Assembly: GCA_002375495.1 (NCBI GenBank)
Contig: DFLU01000001.1
Location: forward strand, 19,737-83,736
DNA length: 64,000 nt
Direction of reading: 5' to 3'
DNA from: Flavobacteriaceae bacterium UBA3611
GTDB lineage: Bacteria > Bacteroidota > Bacteroidia > Flavobacteriales > Flavobacteriaceae
Shown here: one piece after another, positions 8,167 to 16,742 of the stretch
Position numbering within the stretch: the stretch's first letter is position 1
Layout: every line of letters begins with the position of its first letter
Translations under genes and position numbers: made by a program
Notes under the pieces: model-generated
What the model was told of the DNA's origin: nothing
What the model saw: only the letters and a program-made list of their open reading frames with translations
The model's database searches: none

Positions 8167-11100
8167 ATGAAGCACTTTTTTCTAAGCTTATTTCTCTTAA
8201 TTACTGGCTGTCTTTCGGCCCAACAACTCACCAACGATATTTTAAAAGATATGAAGCCCCGAAATATTGGTCCGGGTGGGATGTCTGGTCGAGTCACTTC
8301 TATAGATGTAGTTACCAATAACCCTGATGTGATGTATGTAGGTACTGCCTCTGGTGGGCTTTGGAAAAGCACCAGCGGGGGGATTAAGTGGGACCCCATA
8401 TTCGACAATGAGAAAACAGCATCTATTGGTGCTGTAGCCATTCAGCAAAGCAACCCGAGTGTTGTCTGGGTAGGCACAGGCGAAGGAAACCCTAGAAATA
8501 GCCTGAATGGCGGATTTGGGATCTACAAAACTTTAGATGGCGGAAAGACATGGAAAAGCATGGGTTTGGAAAACACCCGGCATATCCATAAAGTAATTAT
8601 CGACCCCACCAATCCCGATGTGGTCTACGTAGGTGCCATTGGATCGCCTTGGGGTGTACATCCAGAACGTGGGGTGTTTAAAACAACCGATGGTGGTAAA
8701 ACATGGAATAAAATCTTGTTTCAAAATAACAAAACGGGTGTGGCAGACATGGTGATGGATCCTACCAACCCAAATAAACTGTTAGTTGCCATGTGGGAAC
8801 ACAAAAGAGACCCATGGTTCTTTACATCTGGCGGTGAAGGGTCTGGTCTGTTCATTACCCACGATGGCGGAGATACTTGGGAAGAACGCACCGATGCAGA
8901 CGGATTGCCAAAAGGAGAATTGGGACGTATTGGTCTTGCTATTGCACCAAATAAACCGAACATCATCTACGCTCTTGTAGAAGCTAAGAAGAATGCGTTG
9001 TATAAGTCTGAAGATGGCGGATTTACATGGAAAAAAATCAACGATAAAAACGATATCGGAAACCGTCCGTTTTACTACAGTGATATTTTTGTAGACCCTG
9101 AGAATGAAAATCGTGTGTACTCGGTATTTACCTATGTAAATGTTTCTGAAGATGGCGGTAAGAATTTTACCGAACTCATGCCAGCCTATGGCGTAGACAA
9201 TGGAGTACACCCAGACCACCATGCGTGGTGGATCCACCCTAGCGATGGTAGCTTTATGATGGATGGGAATGACGGCGGACTGAACATTACGCACGATGGC
9301 GGCGCTTCCTGGCGTTTTGTAGGGAACTTACCAGTGGCGCAGTTTTATCATATTAATGTAGATAATGAGTTTCCGTACAACGTCTACGGTGGTATGCAAG
9401 ACAACGGTAGCTGGAGAGGCCCTGCATACGTGTGGAAGGCCCAAGGAATTCGAAATAGCTATTGGCAAGAAATTAGTTTTGGAGATGGCTTTGATGTGGT
9501 CCCAGATCGCGACGACAGCCGATACGGCTGGAGTATGAGTCAGCAGGGGTTTGTGAGTCGTTATGACCATATCACAGGAAACAATTATACGGTGAAACCC
9601 ACCCATCCAGATCCTGAAATGTTCTTGCGTTTCAACTGGAACAGTGCCATTAACATCGACCCGTTCGATAACAGCACCATTTACTTCGGAAGTCAGTTTG
9701 TACACAAATCGACCGACAAAGGACTCACTTGGGAGGTAATCTCACCAGATCTTACCACCAACGATCCCGAAAAGCAAAAACAGAGCGAAAGTGGCGGACT
9801 TACCATGGATGCAACGGGTGCCGAAAACCATACTACGATTCTTGTAATTGAACCCTCTCCCCTAGAGCGAAATATGCTTTGGGCAGGAAGTGATGATGGT
9901 CGTGTACACTATACCCAAAACGGCGGTGAAACCTGGGTAGATGTTTCAAAAAATATCCCTGGCCTGCCAACAGGTAGTTGGATTGTACAAATTAAGGCAA
10001 GTAACAAGACTAAAGGCGAAGCGTTGCTCGTGGCGAATGACTACAGACGATTTAACTACACGCCTTATGCCTACAGAACGACAGATTATGGTAAAACTTG
10101 GAAACGTATTGTTGATGCTGACGATGTAGAAAGTTATACCCTCAGCATTGTTGAAGACCCCATAGAAAAGAATTTGCTGTTTTTAGGAACTGATGATGGG
10201 TTGTATGTTTCTACGAATGCAGGCGGTAGTTGGATGAAGTGGACACGAGGCTTCCCAACGGTATCTGTAAAAGATTTGGTGATTCAAGAGCGGGAAGACG
10301 ATTTGGTGATCGGTACTTTTGGCCGTGCTGCGTGGGTATTAGACGATATTCGTCCATTGCGTGAAATTGCTAAAAATACCAACATCTTAAATGAACCACT
10401 ACGAGTTTTCAATCCGCCAACGGCCTATCAAGCTGCTTACCAACAACCTACGGGTAGCAGATTTGGGGGCGACGCACTGTACAATGGCGAGAACAGACCT
10501 GGCGGCGCGCGTATTAGCTACTATTTTAAGAAAGATGAAAGTTCCGCTGACGCGAAGGAGATGGACACGGAAGATATGTCATCAGACGACGAAACAGAAA
10601 ATGATAGCAGCAACGAGGGTGATGAAACGAACGTTGCTGAAACTTCGGAAATTTCCGAAGAAAACAAACCAAGTAAAGATTCTATTTACATGAAAATTTA
10701 CGACGGCACGCGACTTATTCGCAGCCTGAAAAGAAAGGTACCCGACAGTACTGGGATTTATACCTGGCGCTGGTGGATGGATGAAGCGGGTGTAGACCGA
10801 CCCTCTCGAACCATCAGAAAACGTCGTAGGGAGCCAGGCGGAACCTCAGTAAAACCTGGAACGTACAAGGTAACTCTAGAACACGACGGTACAAGCACAA
10901 GCACTACTGTAAAGGTTGAAAGCGACCCACGATTAGACATTCCGCAACAAGCGATTATTTCAAGCTACGATGCTTCAAAGCAGCTCGAAAACATGACCCA
11001 GACGGCCGCAGATGCTGTGAAACAACTTGTTGAAAGTAAGAATACGGCAGACGATTTTAGCAAAAAATTGACCAAGGAGGACAAGAAAAAATACAAGGAA

Positions 11101-11430
11101 GAAATTAAGGCCTCTAAAGAAATCAGCAAGCAAATAGATTCACTTGTAGCTATGTATTTGGGTAAAGTAGACAAACGACAAGGAATTACCAGAAATCCTG
11201 AAATCACCGTAATGCAGCGTATCGGGCAGGCCAATTGGTATAGTGGCAGCAGACCGAACGGTTTGACGAAAACCGAGCGCACCTTAATCCAACAAGCTGA
11301 AGACGAGTTAGAGGCTGCACTTCAAAAGACCAATATGTTTTTTGTAACCGAGTGGCCCAAATACCAGTCTAAAATGAACAAAGTGACCATCAGTCCCTTT
11401 AAAGATACCAGACGAATACAACTAGAATAA
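8167..11430 (+). CDS. Secreted BNR/sortilin-type beta-propeller protein
   Basis: Exported protein of 1087 residues. A signal peptide (about 1-20; a Cys at 16) is followed by many BNR/Asp-box repeats (S.DGG.TW: for example THDGGDTWEE, KSEDGGFTWKK, TQNGGETWVD) forming two propellers over about residues 25-740, as in xyloglucanase-like and VPS10/sortilin proteins. Residues about 795-840 are an acidic Ser/Asp/Glu-rich linker; the C-terminal 230 residues hold an Ig-like stretch and a helical part. These proteins are often labelled glycosyl hydrolase, but no catalytic pair is recognised, so enzymatic activity is unproven. It is 16 bp upstream of an S9 peptidase gene, which suggests joint export and function in peptide or polymer breakdown. 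Confidence 0.8.
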   Translation: MKHFFLSLFLLITGCLSAQQLTNDILKDMKPRNIGPGGMSGRVTSIDVVTNNPDVMYVGTASGGLWKSTSGGIKWDPIFDNEKTASIGAVAIQQSNPSVVWVGTGEGNPRNSLNGGFGIYKTLDGGKTWKSMGLENTRHIHKVIIDPTNPDVVYVGAIGSPWGVHPERGVFKTTDGGKTWNKILFQNNKTGVADMVMDPTNPNKLLVAMWEHKRDPWFFTSGGEGSGLFITHDGGDTWEERTDADGLPKGELGRIGLAIAPNKPNIIYALVEAKKNALYKSEDGGFTWKKINDKNDIGNRPFYYSDIFVDPENENRVYSVFTYVNVSEDGGKNFTELMPAYGVDNGVHPDHHAWWIHPSDGSFMMDGNDGGLNITHDGGASWRFVGNLPVAQFYHINVDNEFPYNVYGGMQDNGSWRGPAYVWKAQGIRNSYWQEISFGDGFDVVPDRDDSRYGWSMSQQGFVSRYDHITGNNYTVKPTHPDPEMFLRFNWNSAINIDPFDNSTIYFGSQFVHKSTDKGLTWEVISPDLTTNDPEKQKQSESGGLTMDATGAENHTTILVIEPSPLERNMLWAGSDDGRVHYTQNGGETWVDVSKNIPGLPTGSWIVQIKASNKTKGEALLVANDYRRFNYTPYAYRTTDYGKTWKRIVDADDVESYTLSIVEDPIEKNLLFLGTDDGLYVSTNAGGSWMKWTRGFPTVSVKDLVIQEREDDLVIGTFGRAAWVLDDIRPLREIAKNTNILNEPLRVFNPPTAYQAAYQQPTGSRFGGDALYNGENRPGGARISYYFKKDESSADAKEMDTEDMSSDDETENDSSNEGDETNVAETSEISEENKPSKDSIYMKIYDGTRLIRSLKRKVPDSTGIYTWRWWMDEAGVDRPSRTIRKRRREPGGTSVKPGTYKVTLEHDGTSTSTTVKVESDPRLDIPQQAIISSYDASKQLENMTQTAADAVKQLVESKNTADDFSKKLTKEDKKKYKEEIKASKEISKQIDSLVAMYLGKVDKRQGITRNPEITVMQRIGQANWYSGSRPNGLTKTERTLIQQAEDELEAALQKTNMFFVTEWPKYQSKMNKVTISPFKDTRRIQLE

Positions 11431-11446
11431 CAAAAAAACAACCACC

Positions 11447-13396
11447 ATGAAAAATTACATCACACTACTTGCCATCGTGCTTTTGTTCGCGGCTTGTAAA
11501 GACACCAAAAAAGAGGAAGTTGCCGAGGTGAAAGACATCGGGCAATACAGCATTGCACAGTTTATGGACAATGAGAATGCGTTTGCCAATGGTTACGCAC
11601 CAGACAAAAGTAAGGTGCTTATCACCAGCAACCGATCTGGCATCTATAATATGTACACGACACCAGCACAGGGAGGCGAACTTACACCTATTACCAAAAG
11701 TGATAGCGCTTCTATTTACGGGATCTCTTATTTTCCTGAAGACGACAGGATATTGTTTCGGATGGATGGTAACGGTGATGAAATATATAAAATCTATATG
11801 AAAGATGGTGACCAGATCACTGCACTCACCCCTACCGAAGAGGTACGCGCCTTATTTAGGGGTTGGTCTAAAGATGGAAAGAGTTTTTTCTACGGAAGCA
11901 ATGAAAGAGACCGTCGATTTTTGGACCATTATGAAATGAACATTGAAACCATGAGTCCAACGATGGTGTATCAGATTGAAGAAGGCTTCGATTTTGCTGG
12001 TATGAGCGACGACAAAAAGTACATCGCGTTACTAAGCCCCATCAACACCAACGATTCAGATTTATATATTCTGAACACTGAAACCAACGAAAAGACGAAG
12101 GTAAATGAAACTGTGAGCGGTAACAGTCCGCAAGATTTTTCACCCGACGGGAAGGCATTGTACTACACTACCGACGAAGGTGGAGAATTTAGTTATGTCA
12201 TGAAATACAATATTGAAGAAGGTACTTCTGAAAAAGTGTTGCAACGAGACTGGGATATTAATGGGTATTCGTTTACAGACAATGGCACCTATCAGATCAC
12301 TTTTATCAACGAAGACGCCAAAAACACCCTTGAGGTAACAGAGGTTGCAACTGGAAAAGCTGTAGAGTTTCCAACATTTGAAAATAAGGAAATTACCAGT
12401 GTTGATTTTTCAAGAGATGAAAAGTATGTATTATTACGTGTAGGGGGCTCACATACGCCATCAGATTCTTATTCGTATAATCTAGAAAGCAAAGAACTAT
12501 CGCGGCTCACAGAAAATTTAAATAAAGAGATTAATAATGACGACCTTGTTTCGGCGCAAGTGATTCGGTACGAATCGTTTGACGGACTCGAAATTCCGGC
12601 GATTTATTACCAACCACATCAAGCCACCAAAGAAAATCCGGTACCTGCATTGGTTTGGGTACATGGTGGTCCTGGCGGACAATCAAGACAAGGGTTTAAC
12701 AGTACCATTCAATACTTAGTGAACCATGGCTACGCCATTTTGGCCGTAAATAATCGCGGAAGTAGCGGCTACGGTAAGACATTCTACAAAATGGACGACC
12801 AGAACCATGGAGACAAAGATTTAAAAGATTGTGTGGCGGGGAAAGATTGGCTCGCCTCTCAAGAGGTAATCGATGGTGACCGTATCGGGATTATTGGAGG
12901 ATCTTATGGAGGCTATATGACCATGGCCGCACTTACCTATGCTCCAGAGGAGTTCAATGTGGGTGTAAATATCTTTGGAGTGACCAATTGGTTGCGTACC
13001 TTAAAAAGCATCCCGCCGTGGTGGGAATCGTTTAAAGATGCGCTGTATACTGAAATGGGAGACCCAAACACAGAAGATTCTATTAGACTGCGACAAATTT
13101 CGCCGTTGTTCCATACCGACCAAGTGACCAAACCGCTCATGGTATTGCAAGGAGCGCAAGACCCGCGGGTGTTGCAAGTAGAAAGTGATGAGATTGTGGC
13201 TGGGGTTCGTGAAAATGGCGTACCTGTAGAATATGTATTGTTTGAAGATGAAGGCCATGGATTTGTAAAAAAAGAAAATCAGATTGAAGCCTACGGAAAG
13301 ATTAAAGAATTTTTAGATAAGTACTTAAAAGGAGACGCCACGCAGACTATGGATGGCGAAACCATTAAAAATGTTGAATTAGAAGCAGAAAAATAA
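11447..13396 (+). CDS. S9 family prolyl oligopeptidase-type lipoprotein
   Basis: Serine peptidase of the S9 family (acylaminoacyl/dipeptidyl peptidase group), 649 residues. The lipobox LFAAC near residue 17 predicts a lipoprotein on the periplasmic side or cell surface. Residues about 40-360 form a TolB/PD40-like propeller; the alpha/beta-hydrolase domain follows. The catalytic triad is readable as Ser486 in GGSYGG, Asp572 in QDPRV and His604 in EGHGF. It is second in an operon with the BNR protein (16 bp before) and the DUF2490 protein (1 bp after). Confidence 0.93.
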   Translation: MKNYITLLAIVLLFAACKDTKKEEVAEVKDIGQYSIAQFMDNENAFANGYAPDKSKVLITSNRSGIYNMYTTPAQGGELTPITKSDSASIYGISYFPEDDRILFRMDGNGDEIYKIYMKDGDQITALTPTEEVRALFRGWSKDGKSFFYGSNERDRRFLDHYEMNIETMSPTMVYQIEEGFDFAGMSDDKKYIALLSPINTNDSDLYILNTETNEKTKVNETVSGNSPQDFSPDGKALYYTTDEGGEFSYVMKYNIEEGTSEKVLQRDWDINGYSFTDNGTYQITFINEDAKNTLEVTEVATGKAVEFPTFENKEITSVDFSRDEKYVLLRVGGSHTPSDSYSYNLESKELSRLTENLNKEINNDDLVSAQVIRYESFDGLEIPAIYYQPHQATKENPVPALVWVHGGPGGQSRQGFNSTIQYLVNHGYAILAVNNRGSSGYGKTFYKMDDQNHGDKDLKDCVAGKDWLASQEVIDGDRIGIIGGSYGGYMTMAALTYAPEEFNVGVNIFGVTNWLRTLKSIPPWWESFKDALYTEMGDPNTEDSIRLRQISPLFHTDQVTKPLMVLQGAQDPRVLQVESDEIVAGVRENGVPVEYVLFEDEGHGFVKKENQIEAYGKIKEFLDKYLKGDATQTMDGETIKNVELEAEK

Positions 13397-13397
13397 T

Positions 13398-14078
13398 ATG
13401 AAGAAACTATGTATTGCAGTACTCACACTTTTAACCATGGGCTCTGTAGCTCAAAATACTGGAACCGACGAATTAGGAGCTTGGTATATCCTAGCCTCAA
13501 ACAGTAAAGTTTCAGAGAAGTTTTCGGTACAGTTACAAACCCAATTTCGTTTTTTTGAATTAACCAGTGAAATACAACAATTTAAAATTCGATCTGGTGT
13601 AAAATACCGAATCATGGAAGGGCTATCGGTGGGTGCAGGCTATGCGTATTTCAGAAATGATTTTTCGTACCTATCTGAAACACCCGAAGCCTTCGACGAG
13701 CATCGCATCGTGGAAGACATTTTGCTAGACCACAACATCGGAAAAGTTAAAATAAACCATCGGGCGCGGCTTGAAAATCGTTTTATTGTTGCAAATGGTG
13801 AAACTGATACCCGTCATTGGTTTCGCTATATGGCGCAATTTGTATATCCTTTTTCAGATAACTGGAGCGCCGACATTTACAATGAAATATGGCTAAATGT
13901 TGGGAACGAACCTACGTTTGCACAGAATTGGTTAGGAGTTGGTTTGGGTTACAAGATTAGCGACCTCATTAAATCGAGAGTAGGTTATCAGAGAATCCAC
14001 TTAGACGGACCTGATTTTGATAGGTTATTGCTACAAATCACCTTTACGCCCGACTTTACCAAGGAAACCACGCCATAA
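13398..14078 (+). CDS. DUF2490 outer-membrane beta-barrel protein
   Basis: 226 residues with a signal peptide (cleavage near SVAQ, residue 19) and alternating hydrophobic strands with aromatic girdles, as in the DUF2490 family of small outer-membrane barrels. The ATG follows the peptidase stop codon after one base, so it is translationally coupled. Its function is unknown; an outer-membrane channel or anchor for the peptidase products would fit the context. Confidence 0.8.
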   Translation: MKKLCIAVLTLLTMGSVAQNTGTDELGAWYILASNSKVSEKFSVQLQTQFRFFELTSEIQQFKIRSGVKYRIMEGLSVGAGYAYFRNDFSYLSETPEAFDEHRIVEDILLDHNIGKVKINHRARLENRFIVANGETDTRHWFRYMAQFVYPFSDNWSADIYNEIWLNVGNEPTFAQNWLGVGLGYKISDLIKSRVGYQRIHLDGPDFDRLLLQITFTPDFTKETTP

Positions 14079-14140
14079 CGATCTAAAAATTCTATAGTAT
14101 GTAATAGATTAAGCGATACCCCTCTCTAAAAGCAAACGCT

Positions 14141-15361
14141 ATGAAATCGAGCAAAATTAATTTTACCAATGCCAACGGCAAAACACTTTCGGGAAGAATA
14201 GATCTCCCGCTTCAGCGCGATCCCCATAACTTTGCGATTTTTGCACATTGTTTTACCTGTACCAAAGATTTCAGCGCGGTACGAAATGTGAGCAAAGCCT
14301 TAGCTAGTGAAGGTTTTGGTGTACTCCGATTCGATTTTACGGGCTTGGGCGATAGTGACGGTGATTTTGCCGATACAAATTTTTCTAGCAACGTAGATGA
14401 TTTGGTTAGCGCTGCACATTTTTTAGCTGAAAAATACAAGGCACCTTCATTACTCGTGGGCCACTCATTGGGTGGTGCAGCAGCCATTTTTGCTGCTTCG
14501 GAAATACAAAGCATTGAAGCCATAGCAACCATTGGTGCACCAAGTAATCCTGTTCATGTTCAAAAACAATTTGGCGATAAATTAGATGTTATCAAAACTG
14601 CGGGTGAAGCTGTGGTCGAACTGGCCGGTAGGGATTTCACCTTTAAAAAACAATTTATAGACAATTTAGAATCACATTCTTGCGAAAATGCGGCGAGAAA
14701 ACTGAACAAAGCACTCCTAATCATGCATTCTCCCCAAGATGCTACGGTTTCTATAAAAAACGCCGAAGAAATCTACCTCGCAGCAAAACATCCAAAAAGC
14801 TTTGTAACCTTAGATGGATCTGAACATTTGCTCATCGATAAAAAAAATGCGTCGTACGTAGGTAAAGTAATTGCGGGGTGGGCAGCCCGATACATTGCCG
14901 TGCCAGCACCCGAAACAATTAAAACTACACACTCTGTAGTAGCAAGCCTAGACGATGAAGACGGTTTTACCACGCTCATGAAATTGGGAACACACTACAT
15001 GAAAGCCGATGAACCAACTAGAGTTGGTGGCAAAAATTTTGGTCCGACACCCTACGAATTATTAGCAGGCAGCCTATCTGCCTGTACAGCTATGACCATA
15101 CAAATGTATGCGAAGCGTAAAAAATGGGGTATCGATAACGTAGAAGTACATACCAGCTATTCGAGAGAACACGCCAAAGATTGTGAAGATTGTGAAAACA
15201 ATGATGCTGCAAAAATTGATACGTTTACCCGAGAGATTAAGATTACCGCAGATTTGGATGAAAAACAATTAAAACGTGTACTTCAAATAGCCGACAAATG
15301 CCCGGTTCATAAAACGCTACACAGCGAAACACAAGTAATTACTACACTTATTCATCCGTGA
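14141..15361 (+). CDS. Bifunctional alpha/beta-hydrolase and OsmC protein
   Basis: A fusion of two enzymes in 406 residues. Residues about 1-250 are an alpha/beta hydrolase with nucleophile elbow GHSLGG, a later Asp in HSPQDATV and His in DGSEHLL. Residues about 265-406 are an OsmC/Ohr-type domain, with one redox Cys in SLSACTAM and the second in ADKCPVHK. OsmC proteins reduce organic hydroperoxides through these two Cys. An insert between them (CEDCEN) adds two Cys. The fusion is known in proteobacteria and Bacteroidota; it suggests hydrolysis of an ester or thioester and peroxide reduction on one substrate. Confidence 0.92.
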   Translation: MKSSKINFTNANGKTLSGRIDLPLQRDPHNFAIFAHCFTCTKDFSAVRNVSKALASEGFGVLRFDFTGLGDSDGDFADTNFSSNVDDLVSAAHFLAEKYKAPSLLVGHSLGGAAAIFAASEIQSIEAIATIGAPSNPVHVQKQFGDKLDVIKTAGEAVVELAGRDFTFKKQFIDNLESHSCENAARKLNKALLIMHSPQDATVSIKNAEEIYLAAKHPKSFVTLDGSEHLLIDKKNASYVGKVIAGWAARYIAVPAPETIKTTHSVVASLDDEDGFTTLMKLGTHYMKADEPTRVGGKNFGPTPYELLAGSLSACTAMTIQMYAKRKKWGIDNVEVHTSYSREHAKDCEDCENNDAAKIDTFTREIKITADLDEKQLKRVLQIADKCPVHKTLHSETQVITTLIHP

Positions 15362-15840
15362 AGCCTTCCGCCAAATTTGAAGTCAACATCACCGGCACCC
15401 ATGCTGTTATAGTTCCTCACGAACATGCCCAGCCTTTTCTAGATGCAGGACAAACACGCGTGGCATTAACAGCTTTTTACCAAGAGAAATCGGTGTCCTT
15501 TCATGGCAAACTTCACGAACGAAATGGCCAAATAACCATAAGTTTTGGGAAGCGTTATCAAAAACAGCTAGGAGTTAGTACACAAGATCATTTCGAATTA
15601 CAAATAGAAGAAGATACCAGCAAGTACGGGGTCATCATGCCCGAGGCATTTGAGGCAGTATTAGCTACCGATGCAACGGCATTTAACCTTTTTGAAGCAC
15701 TCACCATGGGCAAAAAGCGTAGTTTGATTTATTATATAGACCGTTTCAAAAGCACACAAACACAGGTAGACAAGTCACTGGTTATCTGTGAAAACTTGAA
15801 GAGGGGTATAATAGATGTGAAGGAATTAATAAAACAATAG
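15358..15840 (+). CDS. DUF1905/YdeI-like protein
   Basis: 160 residues, cytoplasmic. The N-terminal half matches DUF1905 (FHGKLHERNGQITISFGKR region) and the C-terminal part is the YdeI/OmdA-like helical tail (LFEALTMGKKRSLIYYIDRF). Translation starts at GTG 15358, which overlaps the stop of the hydrolase-OsmC gene by 4 bp (GTGA), so the two are coupled. The family function is unknown. Confidence 0.82.
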   Translation: MKPSAKFEVNITGTHAVIVPHEHAQPFLDAGQTRVALTAFYQEKSVSFHGKLHERNGQITISFGKRYQKQLGVSTQDHFELQIEEDTSKYGVIMPEAFEAVLATDATAFNLFEALTMGKKRSLIYYIDRFKSTQTQVDKSLVICENLKRGIIDVKELIKQ

Positions 15841-15860
15841 CGTTAAGATTATTTAAAATG

Positions 15861-15892
15861 TTTGGGCAGGACGTGCATTGTTGCTACTTTTA
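15861..15892 (+). promoter_or_regulatory. Promoter of the Cu/Zn superoxide dismutase gene
   Basis: TTTG (-33), exactly 20 bp, then TACTTTTA (-7). The spacing is ideal for the Bacteroidota primary sigma factor, and the leader is about 28 nt. Confidence 0.65.
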
Positions 15893-15926
15893 AATATATA
15901 TAAACCAACAATTAACACTACACACT

Positions 15927-16523
15927 ATGAAAAAAATACATATTGGGCTCGTAGGCCTAGCGCTCTTAGGACTTCTAAGTTGTAAGAATGATCAGAACAA
16001 AGATGCCGCAGATGACATGGTTCAAGAAGAAGTAAAAGAGGAGACCATGGTAAAAGAAGTAGAAGAAGAAGTTAAAAAAGTTACTTTAAATCTTGAGTCA
16101 AGAAGTGGAAGCCAAGCTACTGGAGAAGCAACTTTTACTGAAACCGACGGAAAAATTACTTTTGTTGCTATGATATCAGGTCTCGAACCCGGAACCCATG
16201 CCATTCACATTCATGAAACTGCAGATTGCTCTGCAGATGATGCCACCTCTTCTGGAGGACATTGGAATCCTACTTTTGAAAAACACGGAAAATGGGGTGC
16301 CGAAGATGGTTACCATAAAGGTGATATAGGAAACTTTGTAGCCAATGCCGAGGGTAATGGAAGAATTGCCATGACTACAGACCAATGGTGTGTTGGTTGC
16401 GGAGATGAAAAGAAAGACATCCTTGGAAAAGCAATTATTGTGCATAAAGGTGCAGACGACTTTACCTCACAACCTTCTGGAGCTGCTGGTGCCAGAGTAA
16501 GTTGCGGCGGTATCATTCAATAA
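15927..16523 (+). CDS. sodC: Cu/Zn superoxide dismutase lipoprotein
   Basis: Converts superoxide to peroxide and oxygen outside the cytoplasm. The lipobox LLSC (Cys19) predicts lipidation; residues 22-53 are an acidic, Glu/Lys-rich spacer. The SodC fold follows, with copper ligands in HIHE, bridging and zinc His/Asp in GGHWNPTFEKHG and the C-terminal signature GAAGARVSCGGI. An insertion with CVGCGDE (about residues 155-161) is an added CxxC not part of the usual active site. It has its own promoter and terminator, and the neighbouring OsmC fusion also acts in oxidative stress. Confidence 0.95.
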   Translation: MKKIHIGLVGLALLGLLSCKNDQNKDAADDMVQEEVKEETMVKEVEEEVKKVTLNLESRSGSQATGEATFTETDGKITFVAMISGLEPGTHAIHIHETADCSADDATSSGGHWNPTFEKHGKWGAEDGYHKGDIGNFVANAEGNGRIAMTTDQWCVGCGDEKKDILGKAIIVHKGADDFTSQPSGAAGARVSCGGIIQ

Positions 16524-16547
16524 TAATATTGAAATACGCTAAAAAAC

Positions 16548-16580
16548 AAAGCCTCTAGTACTGTACTAGAGGCTTTTTAT
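16548..16580 (+). terminator. Intrinsic terminator of sodC
   Basis: Near-perfect 14-bp stem AAAGCCTCTAGTAC / GTACTAGAGGCTTT followed by a T-tract. Confidence 0.88.
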
Positions 16581-16689
16581 ATGTAGGCAACCACTGTTTC
16601 TTTTTAGGGACACTCGAAGTAGGTTTACTTTATGTTTCAGTAGTGCTTACGATACTACAATACAATTAATTCAAAAACAATACCAAAGT

Positions 16690-16721
16690 AAAACCCCGAT
16701 CTAAATTAGGATCGGGGTTTT
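16690..16721. terminator. Terminator, mainly for the M36 peptidase gene
   Basis: 12-bp stem AAAACCCCGATC / GATCGGGGTTTT with an 8-nt loop, located 22 bp beyond the M36 peptidase stop; its A and T flanks allow action in both directions. Confidence 0.85.
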
Positions 16722-16742
16722 GTATTTTACATGTTGCCATGT

